NCBI RefSeq assembly: GCF_022869785.1
Contig: NZ_CP094997.1
Location: 620,001 to 684,000 of the forward strand
Reading direction: 5' to 3'
Source: Dyadobacter chenwenxiniae
GTDB taxonomy: Bacteria > Bacteroidota > Bacteroidia > Cytophagales > Spirosomataceae
DNA length: 64,000 nt
The stretch's first letter is position 1. The number at the start of each line of letters is the position of its first letter. A program made the position numbers and the translations under genes. Below are positions 1 through 9,300 of the stretch, one piece after another. The notes below the pieces were generated by a model. That model worked only from the letters and a program-made list of their open reading frames with translations. It was not told the origin of the DNA and did not search any database.

Positions 1-1
1 A

Positions 2-751
2 AAAGATTATATGGTCGACAAACCGGGCATCACCACGCTCGAACAGCTCGCACAAGTGCGCAAGGTGCAAAAGGAAACCAAGCGGATTTACTCGATCATG
101 TACAGCGAGCGCCTGGAAAACCGTGCTACCATTAAGGCTGGTGAATTAATTAAGGAAGGAGTTATTGGAAAAGTCGTACAAACCATCGGCCTGGGCCCGC
201 ATCGCATGACGCCCAAATCCCGTCCCGAATGGTTTTTTGATAAAAAGCGCTTCGGCGGAATCATTTGCGACATTGCCTCACACCAGTTTGACCAATTTTT
301 ATTCTTTACCGGCTCTACAAAAGCTGAAATTGTTGCGTCGCAGGTCGGCAATGTGAACCATCCGCAATATCCGCAATTTGAAGATTTCGGTGACACAATG
401 CTGCGCGGCAATGGCGGCACAGGTTACATCCGCGTAGACTGGTTCACGCCGGACGGCCTCAAATCCTGGGGCGACGGCCGCCTGACCGTCCTCGGCACCG
501 AAGGCTACATTGAAATCCGCAAGAACATCGACATTGCTGGCCGCGAAGGGGGAAATCACCTTTTTGTAGTCAACAACAAAGAAACCCAATACGTGGATTG
601 CAGCCAGGTAGAACTTCCGTACGGCCGCCAACTCGTAGACGACGTCCTCAACAGAACCGAAACCGCCATGTCACAGGAACATTGCTTCCTGGCCACAGAG
701 CTGGCATTGAAAGCGCAAAAGAACGCGCAGAATGTGGCGGCGCTGAGCTAA
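2..751 (+). CDS. Gfo/Idh/MocA family oxidoreductase, 3' part (5' end outside window)
   Basis: The frame is open from the first bases, so the gene starts upstream; 249 codons plus stop are present. The visible part begins just before the DKPG motif (residues 6-9), the equivalent of the family's EKP motif whose lysine is catalytic, so roughly the first 90-100 residues with the Rossmann NAD(P) fold are missing. A motif GGIICDIASHQFDQ about 75 residues later fits the conserved DxxxH substrate pocket of this family. Members oxidise or reduce sugars and inositols with NAD(P). The substrate cannot be told from what is visible. The gene converges on an aldo/keto reductase across a repeat-filled spacer. 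Confidence 0.85.
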   Translation, partial: KDYMVDKPGITTLEQLAQVRKVQKETKRIYSIMYSERLENRATIKAGELIKEGVIGKVVQTIGLGPHRMTPKSRPEWFFDKKRFGGIICDIASHQFDQFLFFTGSTKAEIVASQVGNVNHPQYPQFEDFGDTMLRGNGGTGYIRVDWFTPDGLKSWGDGRLTVLGTEGYIEIRKNIDIAGREGGNHLFVVNNKETQYVDCSQVELPYGRQLVDDVLNRTETAMSQEHCFLATELALKAQKNAQNVAALS

Positions 752-760
752 TTTCTGGTT

Positions 761-1046
761 GGAGGCATCCGGGACGTGGTTGCATCCCTCCGGGATTTCT
801 TGTCGGCGCGGATGTCAATCGATCGTGTTACCGATATTGCATCCCTCCGGGATTTAAATTTTGGATAGGATTGAAGTTGCGAGCAATGTTGCATTGCTCC
901 GCGATTTAGGCGTTTTGAATGTTGTTGGCTAGTCACCTACTTGTTACCCACATTGCATGCCTCGGCATTTGAACTTCGCAAAAATGCCGGAGGCATGCAA
1001 TATAGGTAGGCAAGATATTACACAACGATGGAATGCCGGAGGCATG
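761..1046. repeat. Cluster of six short covarying hairpin repeats
   Basis: The spacer between two convergent genes holds six related units. Four read on the plus strand as GCATnnCTCCGnnATTT: 782-798, 839-855, 891-907, and 955-970 with one loop base lost. Two lie in the opposite orientation: 982-1005 (AAATGCCGGAGGCATGCAAT and onward) and 1032-1046. A seventh degenerate piece may start at 761. Each unit folds as a 5-bp stem with a TCC (or GGA) loop. The stem bases differ between units but still pair: ATCCC/GGGAT, ATGCC/GGCAT and ATTGC/GCGAT with one G-U pair. The flank GCAATATnGGTA is shared. I see no coding sequence in the 325-base spacer. Confidence 0.85.
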
Positions 1047-1076
1047 AAACGGCATCCGCTCCGTCAAACACGCTTG

Positions 1077-1919
1077 TTATTTCGACAACGCCGCAAAATC
1101 CTCATCAGACAAAGTAATGTTCGCCGCGCCCATGTTTTCCTTTAAATGTTCCAGGGAACTGGTTCCCGGGATAAGTAAAATGTGCGGTGCACGTTTCAAA
1201 AGCCAGGCCAATGCAATTTGGGAGATTGTTGCGCCATGCTTTTCAGCGATCTGAGCGATTTTGGATTGCAGCTTGTTTGGACCGGAAGCCAGGGGATACC
1301 ATGGAATGAAGGCCATGCCTTGCTGTTCAGTGTAATCCACAACTTCTTCCCATTTGCGATCGCCGAGATTGTAAAGGTTTTGCACTGAGACAATTTTGAT
1401 CACTTTTTCAGCGCGCTGAATTTGCTGAACATCAACTTCCGAAAGTCCCACATAACGGATTTTGCCAGCCTGAACGGCTTCTACGACGGGAGCTAATGTT
1501 TCCTCAATAGGGAATTTCGCATCAAATCGGTGCAACTGCCAAAGGTCGATTTTCTCCACTTTCAGGCGTCTTAAACTGCCGTCGATTGCCTCGCGGATGT
1601 GTTTCGGATTTCCGTTGACAACCCATTGGTTTGGGCCGGTGCGGTCGAATCCGCCTTTTGTGGCAATCAGCAAATCCAGCGGATAAGGATGCAGCGCGTC
1701 TGCGATCAACCCCTCATTGGTGTGTGGGCCGTAAGAATCAGCTGTATCAATAAAGTTTACGCCTGCTTCCAGGGCTGCTTTCAGGACGTTTTTCGCATTT
1801 TCGCGGTCAGGCGCATCGCCCCAAACGCCCTTGCCTGTGAGCTGCATGCCGCCATAACCCAGTCTTTTTATTTCAATTTCTCCGCCAACGCGGAATGTTT
1901 CTGCAATGGATGTGCTCAT
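1077..1919 (-). CDS. Aldo/keto reductase
   Basis: A 280-residue TIM-barrel NADPH-dependent aldo/keto reductase. The catalytic tetrad is visible: Asp58 and Tyr63 in FIDTADSYG, Lys88 in IATKGG and His130 in WQLHR. The C-terminal LIPGTSS segment is the usual cofactor phosphate-binding stretch. There is no signal peptide, so it is cytosolic. The first 15 residues precede the first barrel strand, as in the oxidoreductase Tas / YdhF-like branch. Such enzymes reduce aldehydes and ketones, but the substrate is unknown. It is transcribed alone, divergent from the small XRE-like gene at 2089. Confidence 0.9.
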   Translation of the reverse strand: MSTSIAETFRVGGEIEIKRLGYGGMQLTGKGVWGDAPDRENAKNVLKAALEAGVNFIDTADSYGPHTNEGLIADALHPYPLDLLIATKGGFDRTGPNQWVVNGNPKHIREAIDGSLRRLKVEKIDLWQLHRFDAKFPIEETLAPVVEAVQAGKIRYVGLSEVDVQQIQRAEKVIKIVSVQNLYNLGDRKWEEVVDYTEQQGMAFIPWYPLASGPNKLQSKIAQIAEKHGATISQIALAWLLKRAPHILLIPGTSSLEHLKENMGAANITLSDEDFAALSK

Positions 1920-2088
1920 GATTTGTGTTCTGTTAAAGGTTATGAATGTATTAACCCACAGTTCGGAAATTTGATTCGCACATGGATAAATGTTAATGCG
2001 GAATTAAGCAGTGTGATTAACAATGTCTGACCAACGCATAATTTGGCACAGTTTTGTTCCGTATTGCTAAGATCAATAATTACGAAAA

Positions 2089-2331
2089 ATGGAAACCACA
2101 GTTTACGAAGATAAAGCAAAGCAGCTGATCGCTGAAATGAAACAATTGATTGAAGCTAAGGGAATTAATAATGGAAATGCACTGGAAGAAGCGGGGTTAA
2201 ACCACGAGCTTGTGAATAAGATCTTCAATGGCGAGCAACTTCCAAGCTTGTCGGAGTTTTTGGCATTGTGCCAGATTTCAGGGATTTCATTCCAGTTACC
2301 GACTGTTGAGACGCCCAACACGCCCATGTAA
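2089..2331 (+). CDS. Small XRE-like helix-turn-helix protein
   Basis: An 80-residue protein. Residues 30-65 (ALEEAGLNHELVNKIFNGEQ, then LPSLSEFLALCQ) have the spacing of a lambda-repressor/XRE helix-turn-helix: helix 2, a recognition helix ending in NG, then the PSLxxFLxLC helix. It lacks any effector domain. The N-terminal 25 residues look helical (KQLIAEMKQLIEAKG). It may be a small DNA-binding regulator; I recognise the fold but not a named family. It converges with topB 25 bases further on. Confidence 0.65.
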   Translation: METTVYEDKAKQLIAEMKQLIEAKGINNGNALEEAGLNHELVNKIFNGEQLPSLSEFLALCQISGISFQLPTVETPNTPM

Positions 2332-2356
2332 TTTCAGGCAGTATTAGCAGCTCAAC

Positions 2357-4483
2357 TTAACCGACTTCAAAGTTGAAATCACCATTCATGACCAGCTTTG
2401 CGTCGGTGGTTTCAGGATTGCCGGGAATTTGCAGGCCCTTTATTTTGGCTGTTTTGCCTTTACTTAACAGATCATAGACATGTTTGTCTGAGAGTTTTTT
2501 GCCTAAAAACTCGAACGGAATCTTAAAACCGCATGCGCTGAAATTGGAACAGCCGTAAGCGGTTTTTCCTTTTTTTAGCAACTGCTCCTTGCATTTTGGG
2601 CAGGTTAGCAATTCAATGTTGATCTCCTCCTTCGGTTCTTTTGGCTTAGCAGGCTTTTTCTCTTTTTCCTCCTTAATAACCTCCGCCGGAGCCTCTTCTG
2701 CGATGCTAATGGCCCGGCCGCGATTATTTTTCACCTCGTTGGTCAGCTCCACAACCATCTGGATCAATTCCTGTTTGAATGTCTCCATCGAGTAGTCGCC
2801 TTTTTCGATCAGCCGCAACTTTCGCTCCCAGTTGCCTGTCAGTTCTGCACTTTTCAGCAGCTCGTTCTGGATTGTGTCGATGAGATCGATGCCTGTCTGG
2901 GTGGCGAAAATGTTCTTCTTTTTCTTTTCAATGTAACGCCTTTTGAAAAGGGTTTCTATAATGTTCGCACGCGTCGAAGGTCGTCCTATGCCGTTGTCTT
3001 TCAATAATTCGCGCATTTCTTCATCCTCAACCTGCTTTCCGGCTGTTTCCATCGCCCGTAATAAGGTTGCTTCGGTGTAGGCTTTGGGCGGTGTGGTTTT
3101 TCCTTGATGCACGCGCGGCTCGTGCGTGCCTCTTTCGCCCACTTCGAAGTTGGGCATCAGCTTTTCTTCTTCCGCCGCTTCTTTTTTTGCGCTGGCATCA
3201 TTGGCATACACAGCCCTCCAGCCCGGTTCGAGAATTTGCTTTCCGGTTGCTTTGAATTCAACCTGTCCCACCATTCCTAAAACCGTTGTGTTCGAGACCT
3301 TACATTCCGGATAAAACACGGCGATAAAACGGCGGGCAATTAAGTCGTAAATGCGTTTTTCTTCCGGACTAATGTTGCCGGGCAAAACGCCGGTTGGAAT
3401 AATCGCGTGGTGATCCGTTACTTTTTTATCGTCAAAAACGGTTTTTGATTTTGGAATGGGTTTTTCCAAAAGCGGCGCAGTAAGCTGTGCGTAGTAAGTG
3501 AGTTGTCTTAATATGCCCTCCACTTTGGGATGCAGGTCTTCCGAGAGATAAGTCGTGTCGACCCTTGGGTAAGTCACGAACTTCTTCTCGTAAAGGTTTT
3601 GAATGTGTTTTAATGTATCCTCGGCAGAATAGCCAAACTTTTTATTGGCTTCTACTTGCAGTGAGGTGAGGTCGAAAAGCCGGGGATTGCCTTCTTTTCC
3701 TTCCTTTTTTTCAAATGATGTTATTTCAAAATCATGCAGCAGGAGATAGGCAAGGCCCTTATTGGCTTTTTCTTCATTCCTGATGCGGTCAATGGTAGCT
3801 GTAAACTCCGTTTCGCGGTAAATGGTCTTTAATTCCCAATATTCTTCCGAAACAAATGCGTTGATCTCCTTTTGGCGCTGCACAATGAGCGCCAGCGTCG
3901 GCGTCTGCACGCGCCCAATGCTCAGCACTACTTTTCCCTGTCCGAATTTTTTTGTAAAAAGGCGCGTCGCATTCATGCCCAGCAGCCAATCGCCGATGGC
4001 GCGGGCGCTGCCCGCTGCATATAAGTTGTTGTAAAGTGCGCTGTCTTTGAGCTTTTCAAAGCCTTCGCGGATAGCCTGTTCGGTCAGGGAAGAGATCCAG
4101 AGGCGTTTAACCGGAACGGCACATTTGGCTTTCAGCAAAACCCAGCGCTGGATCAGCTCGCCTTCCTGGCCCGCATCGCCGCAGTTGATCACTTCCTCAC
4201 ATTTGCTGACCAGACTTTCGATCACAGCAAATTGTTTCAATGCACCTGCATTGTCTATCAGCTTGATACCGAAGCTTGAAGGGATCATCGGCAGATCTTC
4301 CAGGCGCCACGACTTCCAACGTTCTGTGTAATCGTGCGGCTCTTTCAATGTGCAGAAATGCCCGAATGTCCAGGTTACCTGGTAACCGTTTCCCTCGTAA
4401 TAACCGTCCTTGCGCTGATTGGCCCCGATGATTCCGGCAATGTCTTTGGCAACACTTGGCTTTTCAGCAATACACACTTTCAT
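2357..4483 (-). CDS. topB: DNA topoisomerase III (type IA)
   Basis: A 708-residue protein starting MKVCIAEKPSVAKDIAG, the normal opening of the TOPRIM domain. An upstream in-frame ATG at 4615 would add 44 residues unlike the family, so the start at 4483 is preferred. The acidic TOPRIM motif GDAGQEGE (about residues 102-109) binds Mg2+. The active-site tyrosine is Tyr305 in VTYPRVDT, which forms the transient 5'-phosphotyrosine link. A four-cysteine zinc finger near the C-terminus uses Cys628, Cys631, Cys645 and Cys651. The enzyme passes single strands through a nick and decatenates DNA. The DAGQEGE version is the form I associate with Bacteroidota TopB. It stands alone, with 495 bases upstream to the next gene. 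Confidence 0.95.
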   Translation of the reverse strand: MKVCIAEKPSVAKDIAGIIGANQRKDGYYEGNGYQVTWTFGHFCTLKEPHDYTERWKSWRLEDLPMIPSSFGIKLIDNAGALKQFAVIESLVSKCEEVINCGDAGQEGELIQRWVLLKAKCAVPVKRLWISSLTEQAIREGFEKLKDSALYNNLYAAGSARAIGDWLLGMNATRLFTKKFGQGKVVLSIGRVQTPTLALIVQRQKEINAFVSEEYWELKTIYRETEFTATIDRIRNEEKANKGLAYLLLHDFEITSFEKKEGKEGNPRLFDLTSLQVEANKKFGYSAEDTLKHIQNLYEKKFVTYPRVDTTYLSEDLHPKVEGILRQLTYYAQLTAPLLEKPIPKSKTVFDDKKVTDHHAIIPTGVLPGNISPEEKRIYDLIARRFIAVFYPECKVSNTTVLGMVGQVEFKATGKQILEPGWRAVYANDASAKKEAAEEEKLMPNFEVGERGTHEPRVHQGKTTPPKAYTEATLLRAMETAGKQVEDEEMRELLKDNGIGRPSTRANIIETLFKRRYIEKKKKNIFATQTGIDLIDTIQNELLKSAELTGNWERKLRLIEKGDYSMETFKQELIQMVVELTNEVKNNRGRAISIAEEAPAEVIKEEKEKKPAKPKEPKEEINIELLTCPKCKEQLLKKGKTAYGCSNFSACGFKIPFEFLGKKLSDKHVYDLLSKGKTAKIKGLQIPGNPETTDAKLVMNGDFNFEVG

Positions 4484-4899
4484 AGCTGCAAACTTACTGG
4501 ATTGGCGGGCAAAGTTTATAATATCAGCCGAAAAACTGACCGAATAATCAATCGGTGAAATATTTTTAAAAGTTTTTTCAAAATATTTTTCGGAATAAGC
4601 AGCGATTAGAGGCAAATATTTGGTAAAAATCGCTATTGATATAATACACTCCGAATTTTATTCTGAGTAAGGGGCGAACTGCCAAATTGTATCCTAGCCT
4701 TTTAAATTGGATTGTTCTAAGATTTACCAAACGCTTCCAGGAACGAAATTAAGTTAAGCTAAAAAAAGCTGGATTATGGTTCCTTTCAAATTTCTAATCT
4801 TTGAATAATTATATTTATTTACTGATCAGAATTGCCATATACAACTTATTCAAGACGTATTCCGACCAAATATTGTAAAGCTCAATGTTTGCCTGAACG
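4484..4899. other. AT-rich intergenic region, no gene
   Basis: The spacer between divergent topB and the small secreted protein at 4979. It is AT-rich with repeated AAATATTTTT stretches (4558-4590) and a 7-bp inverted repeat AGCGATT/AATCGCT at 4601-4634. No open frame with coding character is seen. The only recognisable element for the plus strand is the promoter at 4900-4928. No clear promoter for topB could be identified. Confidence 0.6.
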
Positions 4900-4928
4900 T
4901 TTGTATCCAGAATATTGTAGTATATTTG
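4900..4928 (+). promoter_or_regulatory. Bacteroidota-type promoter for the gene at 4979
   Basis: TTTG at 4900-4903 and TATATTTG at 4921-4928 are separated by 17 bases. They match the Bacteroidota primary sigma consensus (TTTG, then TAnnTTTG). Transcription would start near 4935, leaving a leader of about 45 bases before the ATG. Confidence 0.65.
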
Positions 4929-4978
4929 TACAAGAAATAGAGACACAAACAAAACAAAAAACGTAAACACTATTATCG

Positions 4979-5236
4979 ATGAAAAATACAAAAAACTTGT
5001 TAGTAGCAGCCTTGATGGCCATGACTTTCACAACTTACGCCAACGCTAATAATTCTGCATATACAGTTGAAGAAAAAGTAAAGGTTACAGGATTGAGCAA
5101 AGCGCTTCCAGCTTCACTTCCAGTTTTGGATAGTCCAGCACCACAGAAGGCAAAAAATTTGGCTGACACCAACAATCACAGTGCATCACAAAAAGCAGCT
5201 ATCGTAGGTCTACAATTGAAGAGCGCTACGAAGTAA
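4979..5236 (+). CDS. Small secreted protein of unknown function
   Basis: An 85-residue protein with a clear Sec signal peptide: MKNTK, a hydrophobic core LLVAALMAMTF, then a likely cleavage after YANA (about residue 23). The mature part of about 62 residues is polar, rich in Ala, Lys and Ser, and has no cysteine or recognisable domain. It has its own promoter at 4900-4928 and a terminator right after it, so it is a single-gene unit, probably well expressed. I do not recognise a family. Confidence 0.75.
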   Translation: MKNTKNLLVAALMAMTFTTYANANNSAYTVEEKVKVTGLSKALPASLPVLDSPAPQKAKNLADTNNHSASQKAAIVGLQLKSATK

Positions 5237-5284
5237 TTGAAATCAGCCTTGGTTAGAGAAGGCTTAATTGAGAATAAAGAATTT

Positions 5285-5315
5285 AAAGAGGGAGATTATT
5301 TCTTCCTCTTTTTTT
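5285..5315 (+). terminator. Rho-independent terminator after the small secreted protein
   Basis: AAAGAGGGAG and CTTCCTCTTT form a stem with one G-U pair around a short loop, followed directly by a run of T. It lies 48 bases after the stop of the plus-strand gene. Confidence 0.75.
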
Positions 5316-5324
5316 GTGCCTGAG

Positions 5325-6230
5325 TTATTCGCGGACGCCGGTTTTCTGCCATCTGAGCAGGCCCTCGCGGATGTCGGCCAGGATCTGGTAATCGTCTTTC
5401 ACCCAATTGCCCGAATTGTGTTTCGTGTGCCTGGCATTGCGCAGGTAATTTTCAAACAGCGCATAACATTCCATCGCATCCTCCCGGGAATAGAAACTGT
5501 CAATCCAAGCCTGCGGCACTTCGTTTTTTGGTACAATTCCAATTCCCACATTGTAGACCTTGATAATGCCTTTGGAAAATTCCCACGAAATAAAATCCTG
5601 TTCCCGAATGTAAGCCGCCCTTAATATGGAAGCATTGTGGCCGATGTAATTAATGAGCCGGTCAAAAATCTGTTGCTTCGTTTCCTGTGCAGACGGCTTG
5701 ATGCGCCAGGCATTGTTTTGGACTGAAAATGGGTCTTCCCTGAACTTGTCCATAGGTTCGCCATATTGCGCCAGCGAAAGGGTCATTCCAGGCATAAATT
5801 CGACAGAGAGTCGCTGCTTGCCGGAAGGCGACGTTTCCGTCACCACTCTCAACTCCTCCGTTTTCCGATTGGCCGTGAGTAAAAGTGATTGTTCCTCTGC
5901 ATCATAGGAATACCGGCCAAAGTCATATGCGCCGGTGTGGTGAATGCGCGTGAAAGTGCTGTCGGGGAAAAAGGACATGAGCACCTGGTTCATGCTCCCG
6001 GCTGCTTTGGTCAGGTCGCGATACTGTTTCTGCGGATTTCCGTTGCTTTTAAACTCAATAAACCGCCAGCTCCCGCTAATTATGCCTTTTCTCAGGATCA
6101 GGGGATTAATGTCTGAGATACGACCTTGATAATCAGCATCTTTCTTCTCCTTCACGCCACGGTAAATGATTCCATGAAAATCCATCATGGTAATCATTAC
6201 GAGCAACAATATCATTTTTATCAATGCCAT
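5325..6230 (-). CDS. Anchored or secreted protein of unknown function
   Basis: A 301-residue protein. Residues 3-17 are strongly hydrophobic and would serve as a signal peptide or membrane anchor. The next segment (GSWRFIEFKSNGN, followed by a run of short strands) is suggestive of a lipocalin-like beta fold, but this is weak inference. The C-terminal half (from about residue 170) is more helical and ends with WQKTGVRE. No catalytic motif was recognised. It converges with the small secreted gene at 4979 and starts about 125 bases from the start of the large dehydrogenase at 6355. Confidence 0.75.
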   Translation of the reverse strand: MALIKMILLLVMITMMDFHGIIYRGVKEKKDADYQGRISDINPLILRKGIISGSWRFIEFKSNGNPQKQYRDLTKAAGSMNQVLMSFFPDSTFTRIHHTGAYDFGRYSYDAEEQSLLLTANRKTEELRVVTETSPSGKQRLSVEFMPGMTLSLAQYGEPMDKFREDPFSVQNNAWRIKPSAQETKQQIFDRLINYIGHNASILRAAYIREQDFISWEFSKGIIKVYNVGIGIVPKNEVPQAWIDSFYSREDAMECYALFENYLRNARHTKHNSGNWVKDDYQILADIREGLLRWQKTGVRE

Positions 6231-6354
6231 TGCAAAACAAACCTTTGGTATTTAAACTAGTCCGCCCGAAATAATCAAGAGTATTTCAATAAGAATTTGT
6301 GCTTTTCCAATCATTCTAAGCCCTTTCCCCAACCATTATCCGATCGCAAAGCCT

Positions 6355-9300
6355 ATGAATCTTGTCAGGTCAGCCCCGCTTTTTTTTCTTTTCCTGCTTT
6401 TCAATTTCGGATATAATTTCAAAAATTCCAGTGCAGTTTCCAAAAAGACGCCGGTTGCTGAAAATTCCCTCACTGCCGTTCAAAACGAAGCCGGAGAGAC
6501 CATCAGTATATTTAGCGGAACAGATAAAAAGCCGATTTTGGTGCAAAATGCCAAAGCAAATTTCCGGCCATATCTGCACCCCATCGTTGCGCCAGACGGC
6601 AAAGGCGTGCTCACCGAATATAGCCCTGGCCATCACAAGCATCAGACCGGCATTTATTGGGGATACACACGCGTCAACGGCCGCGATTATTTTCACCATC
6701 CCGACGGCGATTACTGGAAAAGGGTTTCGGCCAGGGTGATTGAGGCAAAAGGCACGGAAGTGAAATGGCAAACAGTCTATAACCTGCTCGATTCAACGGG
6801 AAAGGCGGTTTTGACCGAAACGCAAAACTGGTCCATGCGCTTCAAAGATGGCAAATATCTGCTCGATCTCGAATGGAACGGCGAAGCGCAGACGGACGTG
6901 ACCATTGGGAAATACGATTACGGCGGATTATTTGTGCGGATGCCCTGGAAAGAGGGCATTAAGGGTGACGTAATCAATGCTGCGCGACAAAAAAACGAAA
7001 AAGCAGAAGGCCAGGCCGCCATGTGGGTGGACATCGGCATGCAGGTTGAAGGCCGCGATAACCTCGCCCACATTGCCATTCTGGACCATCCGGAAAACAA
7101 AGGTTATCCGCAAACCTGGCGCGTGGACACGCAATTAGGCGCAGGTCCTGCACGAGCGAGAAAAGCCGATTGGCACATTAAAAAAGGCGATACCGAGACC
7201 ATTAAGCACGAACTGGTCATTTACACCGGTGAGCTGAATGATGTGGAATTGAATAAAACATTTGGTGAATTCATTGGAAACAACGGCACTTACAACACGG
7301 CAGCATTATGGGCGATTGCACAAAAAGAGGGTAAGGAAGCCAAATTCCTAAGCGCGCAGGAAGCCGTTGAGGCGATGACCATTAAGGATGGTTTTCAGGT
7401 CAATGCTTATGCTTCCGAGCCGATGATGACACAGCCGATGGCGTTTTGCTGGGACGATAAAGGGCGGATGTGGATTGCGGAAAACAAGGATTATGAGTCG
7501 AGAGGAAAGGGCTTTTCCAATGCGGGTGACAGCCGCATCCTGATTCTGGAAGATACGAATGGTGATGGCGTTGCTGACAGCCGGAAAGTTTTTATGGAAG
7601 GCATCGCGTTTCCATCAGCCATTGCGGTTGGTTTTGACGGCGTGTTCGTGGGTGCCCCACCCAATTTGCTTTTTGTCCCGGATAAAAACGGCGACGACAA
7701 GGCCGATATGGAGGACATTGAAGTCCGCTTAACCGGCTGGGGCATCCGCGACCGGCACGAAACACTGAATAGTTTTCACTGGGGTCCCGATGGCTGGTTA
7801 TATGGTTTGCAGGGCTTTGCGACGCCTTCAAAGGTGGGAAAGCCAAAAGACAAAGGCAAACTTTACAAGCATAAGGATCCATTTCCGGAAAACTTTGAAG
7901 TTGAAAACGGCGTCGATATCAATGGCGGCGTTTGGCGTTACCATCCTACGAAAGCCATTTTTGAGGTTGTAGCGCATGGTTTCAGCAATCCTTGGGGGAT
8001 CGATTATGATGCAAAAGGCCAGTTGCTGATGACGGCTTGCGTGATCCCGCATTTGTGGCATGTCATTCCAGGCGGCATTTACCATCGGCAAGGCGGACAG
8101 CATTTCAATCCGTATGTTTATAATGATATCAAAACCATCGCCGATCACACGCATCGCTCGGCGCATGGCGGTGCAAGGGTTTACTTGTCGGACGCTTTTC
8201 CCGAATCGGAACGCGGCAAAATATTCATGGCCAACATTCACGAGCACGGCATTTTATCAGACATTCTCACACCCAAAGGCTCGGGTTTTAGTGGCAAGCA
8301 CGGCGATGATTTTATGATGGCCAACAATGCGCAATGGGTCGGTTTCAGCATGGAAATAGGGCCGGAAGGCGGCATGTATGTGCTCGACTGGCACGACGCC
8401 GATATTTGCGGATCGGACGTTTTGAACTCAGAAACAGGCCGGATTTTCAGGATTATGCCCAAAGTTTCCCATGCTGAAAACTGGAAAGGACGCTATGACG
8501 ACCTAGCCAAAATGTCGGATTTGCAACTGGCAGATCTTCAAACAAGCAAAAGCGAATGGCACGCGCGGCGGGCAAGGATTATCTTGCAGAACCGGGCTGC
8601 GAAGGGGAAACTTTCGAAAGATGCGCTCGAAAAGCTGACAAGTATTTATTCCAAAGACAGCAATGCAGATTATCGCCTGCGCGCCATGTGGGCCTTGCAG
8701 GTTTCTAACGGCTTAGACATGAATGCATTGTCAAAGGCATTGGATGACAACGATCCGTATGTTCGTGGCTGGGCTATTCAGTTTTTATGTGAAAACAATA
8801 AGCCTTCAACCGAAGACATTGCCAAATTTGTAAAGCTTTCCAAATCAGACCCATCGCCTGTTGTGCGGCTTTATCTGGCGTCCGCATTGCAGCGCATGGA
8901 TGAGGCGCAACGTTGGAGCATTGCAGAAAATCTGATTGCCAACCAGACGGATGCCGGGGATCACAACATTCCCAAAATGATCTGGTATGGCATTGAGCCT
9001 TTGGTCAAAACCAATCCTGCCAGAGCCTTGGAAATGGCTGGAAAAAGTAAAATTCCAATGGTAACGCAGTTTATCGCCCGCCGTGCGGTGGATGCAGATG
9101 CTGTTGAAACGGTTGTAGCCGCTATTGGTAAAATGCCTGCAAATCACGTGGCGCTCATGGAAGGCATGCGCGATGGGCTTGAAGGCCGGACGGACATTAA
9201 GACACCGGCAAACTGGAAAGCGGTTTATGCATCATTAAAGCAAGCCAACGAACCGGCGGCCAAGCTTGCACTTGAAATTTCACAGCATTTTGGGGACACA

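Noticed and set aside
761..1046. CRISPR array
   Set aside because: The units are short, differ in sequence, lie in both orientations and have unequal spacing; no cas gene is near.
4484..4615. N-terminal extension of topoisomerase III from the ATG at 4615
   Set aside because: The extra 44 residues have no similarity to the family, while MKVCIAEKPS at 4483 is the standard beginning.
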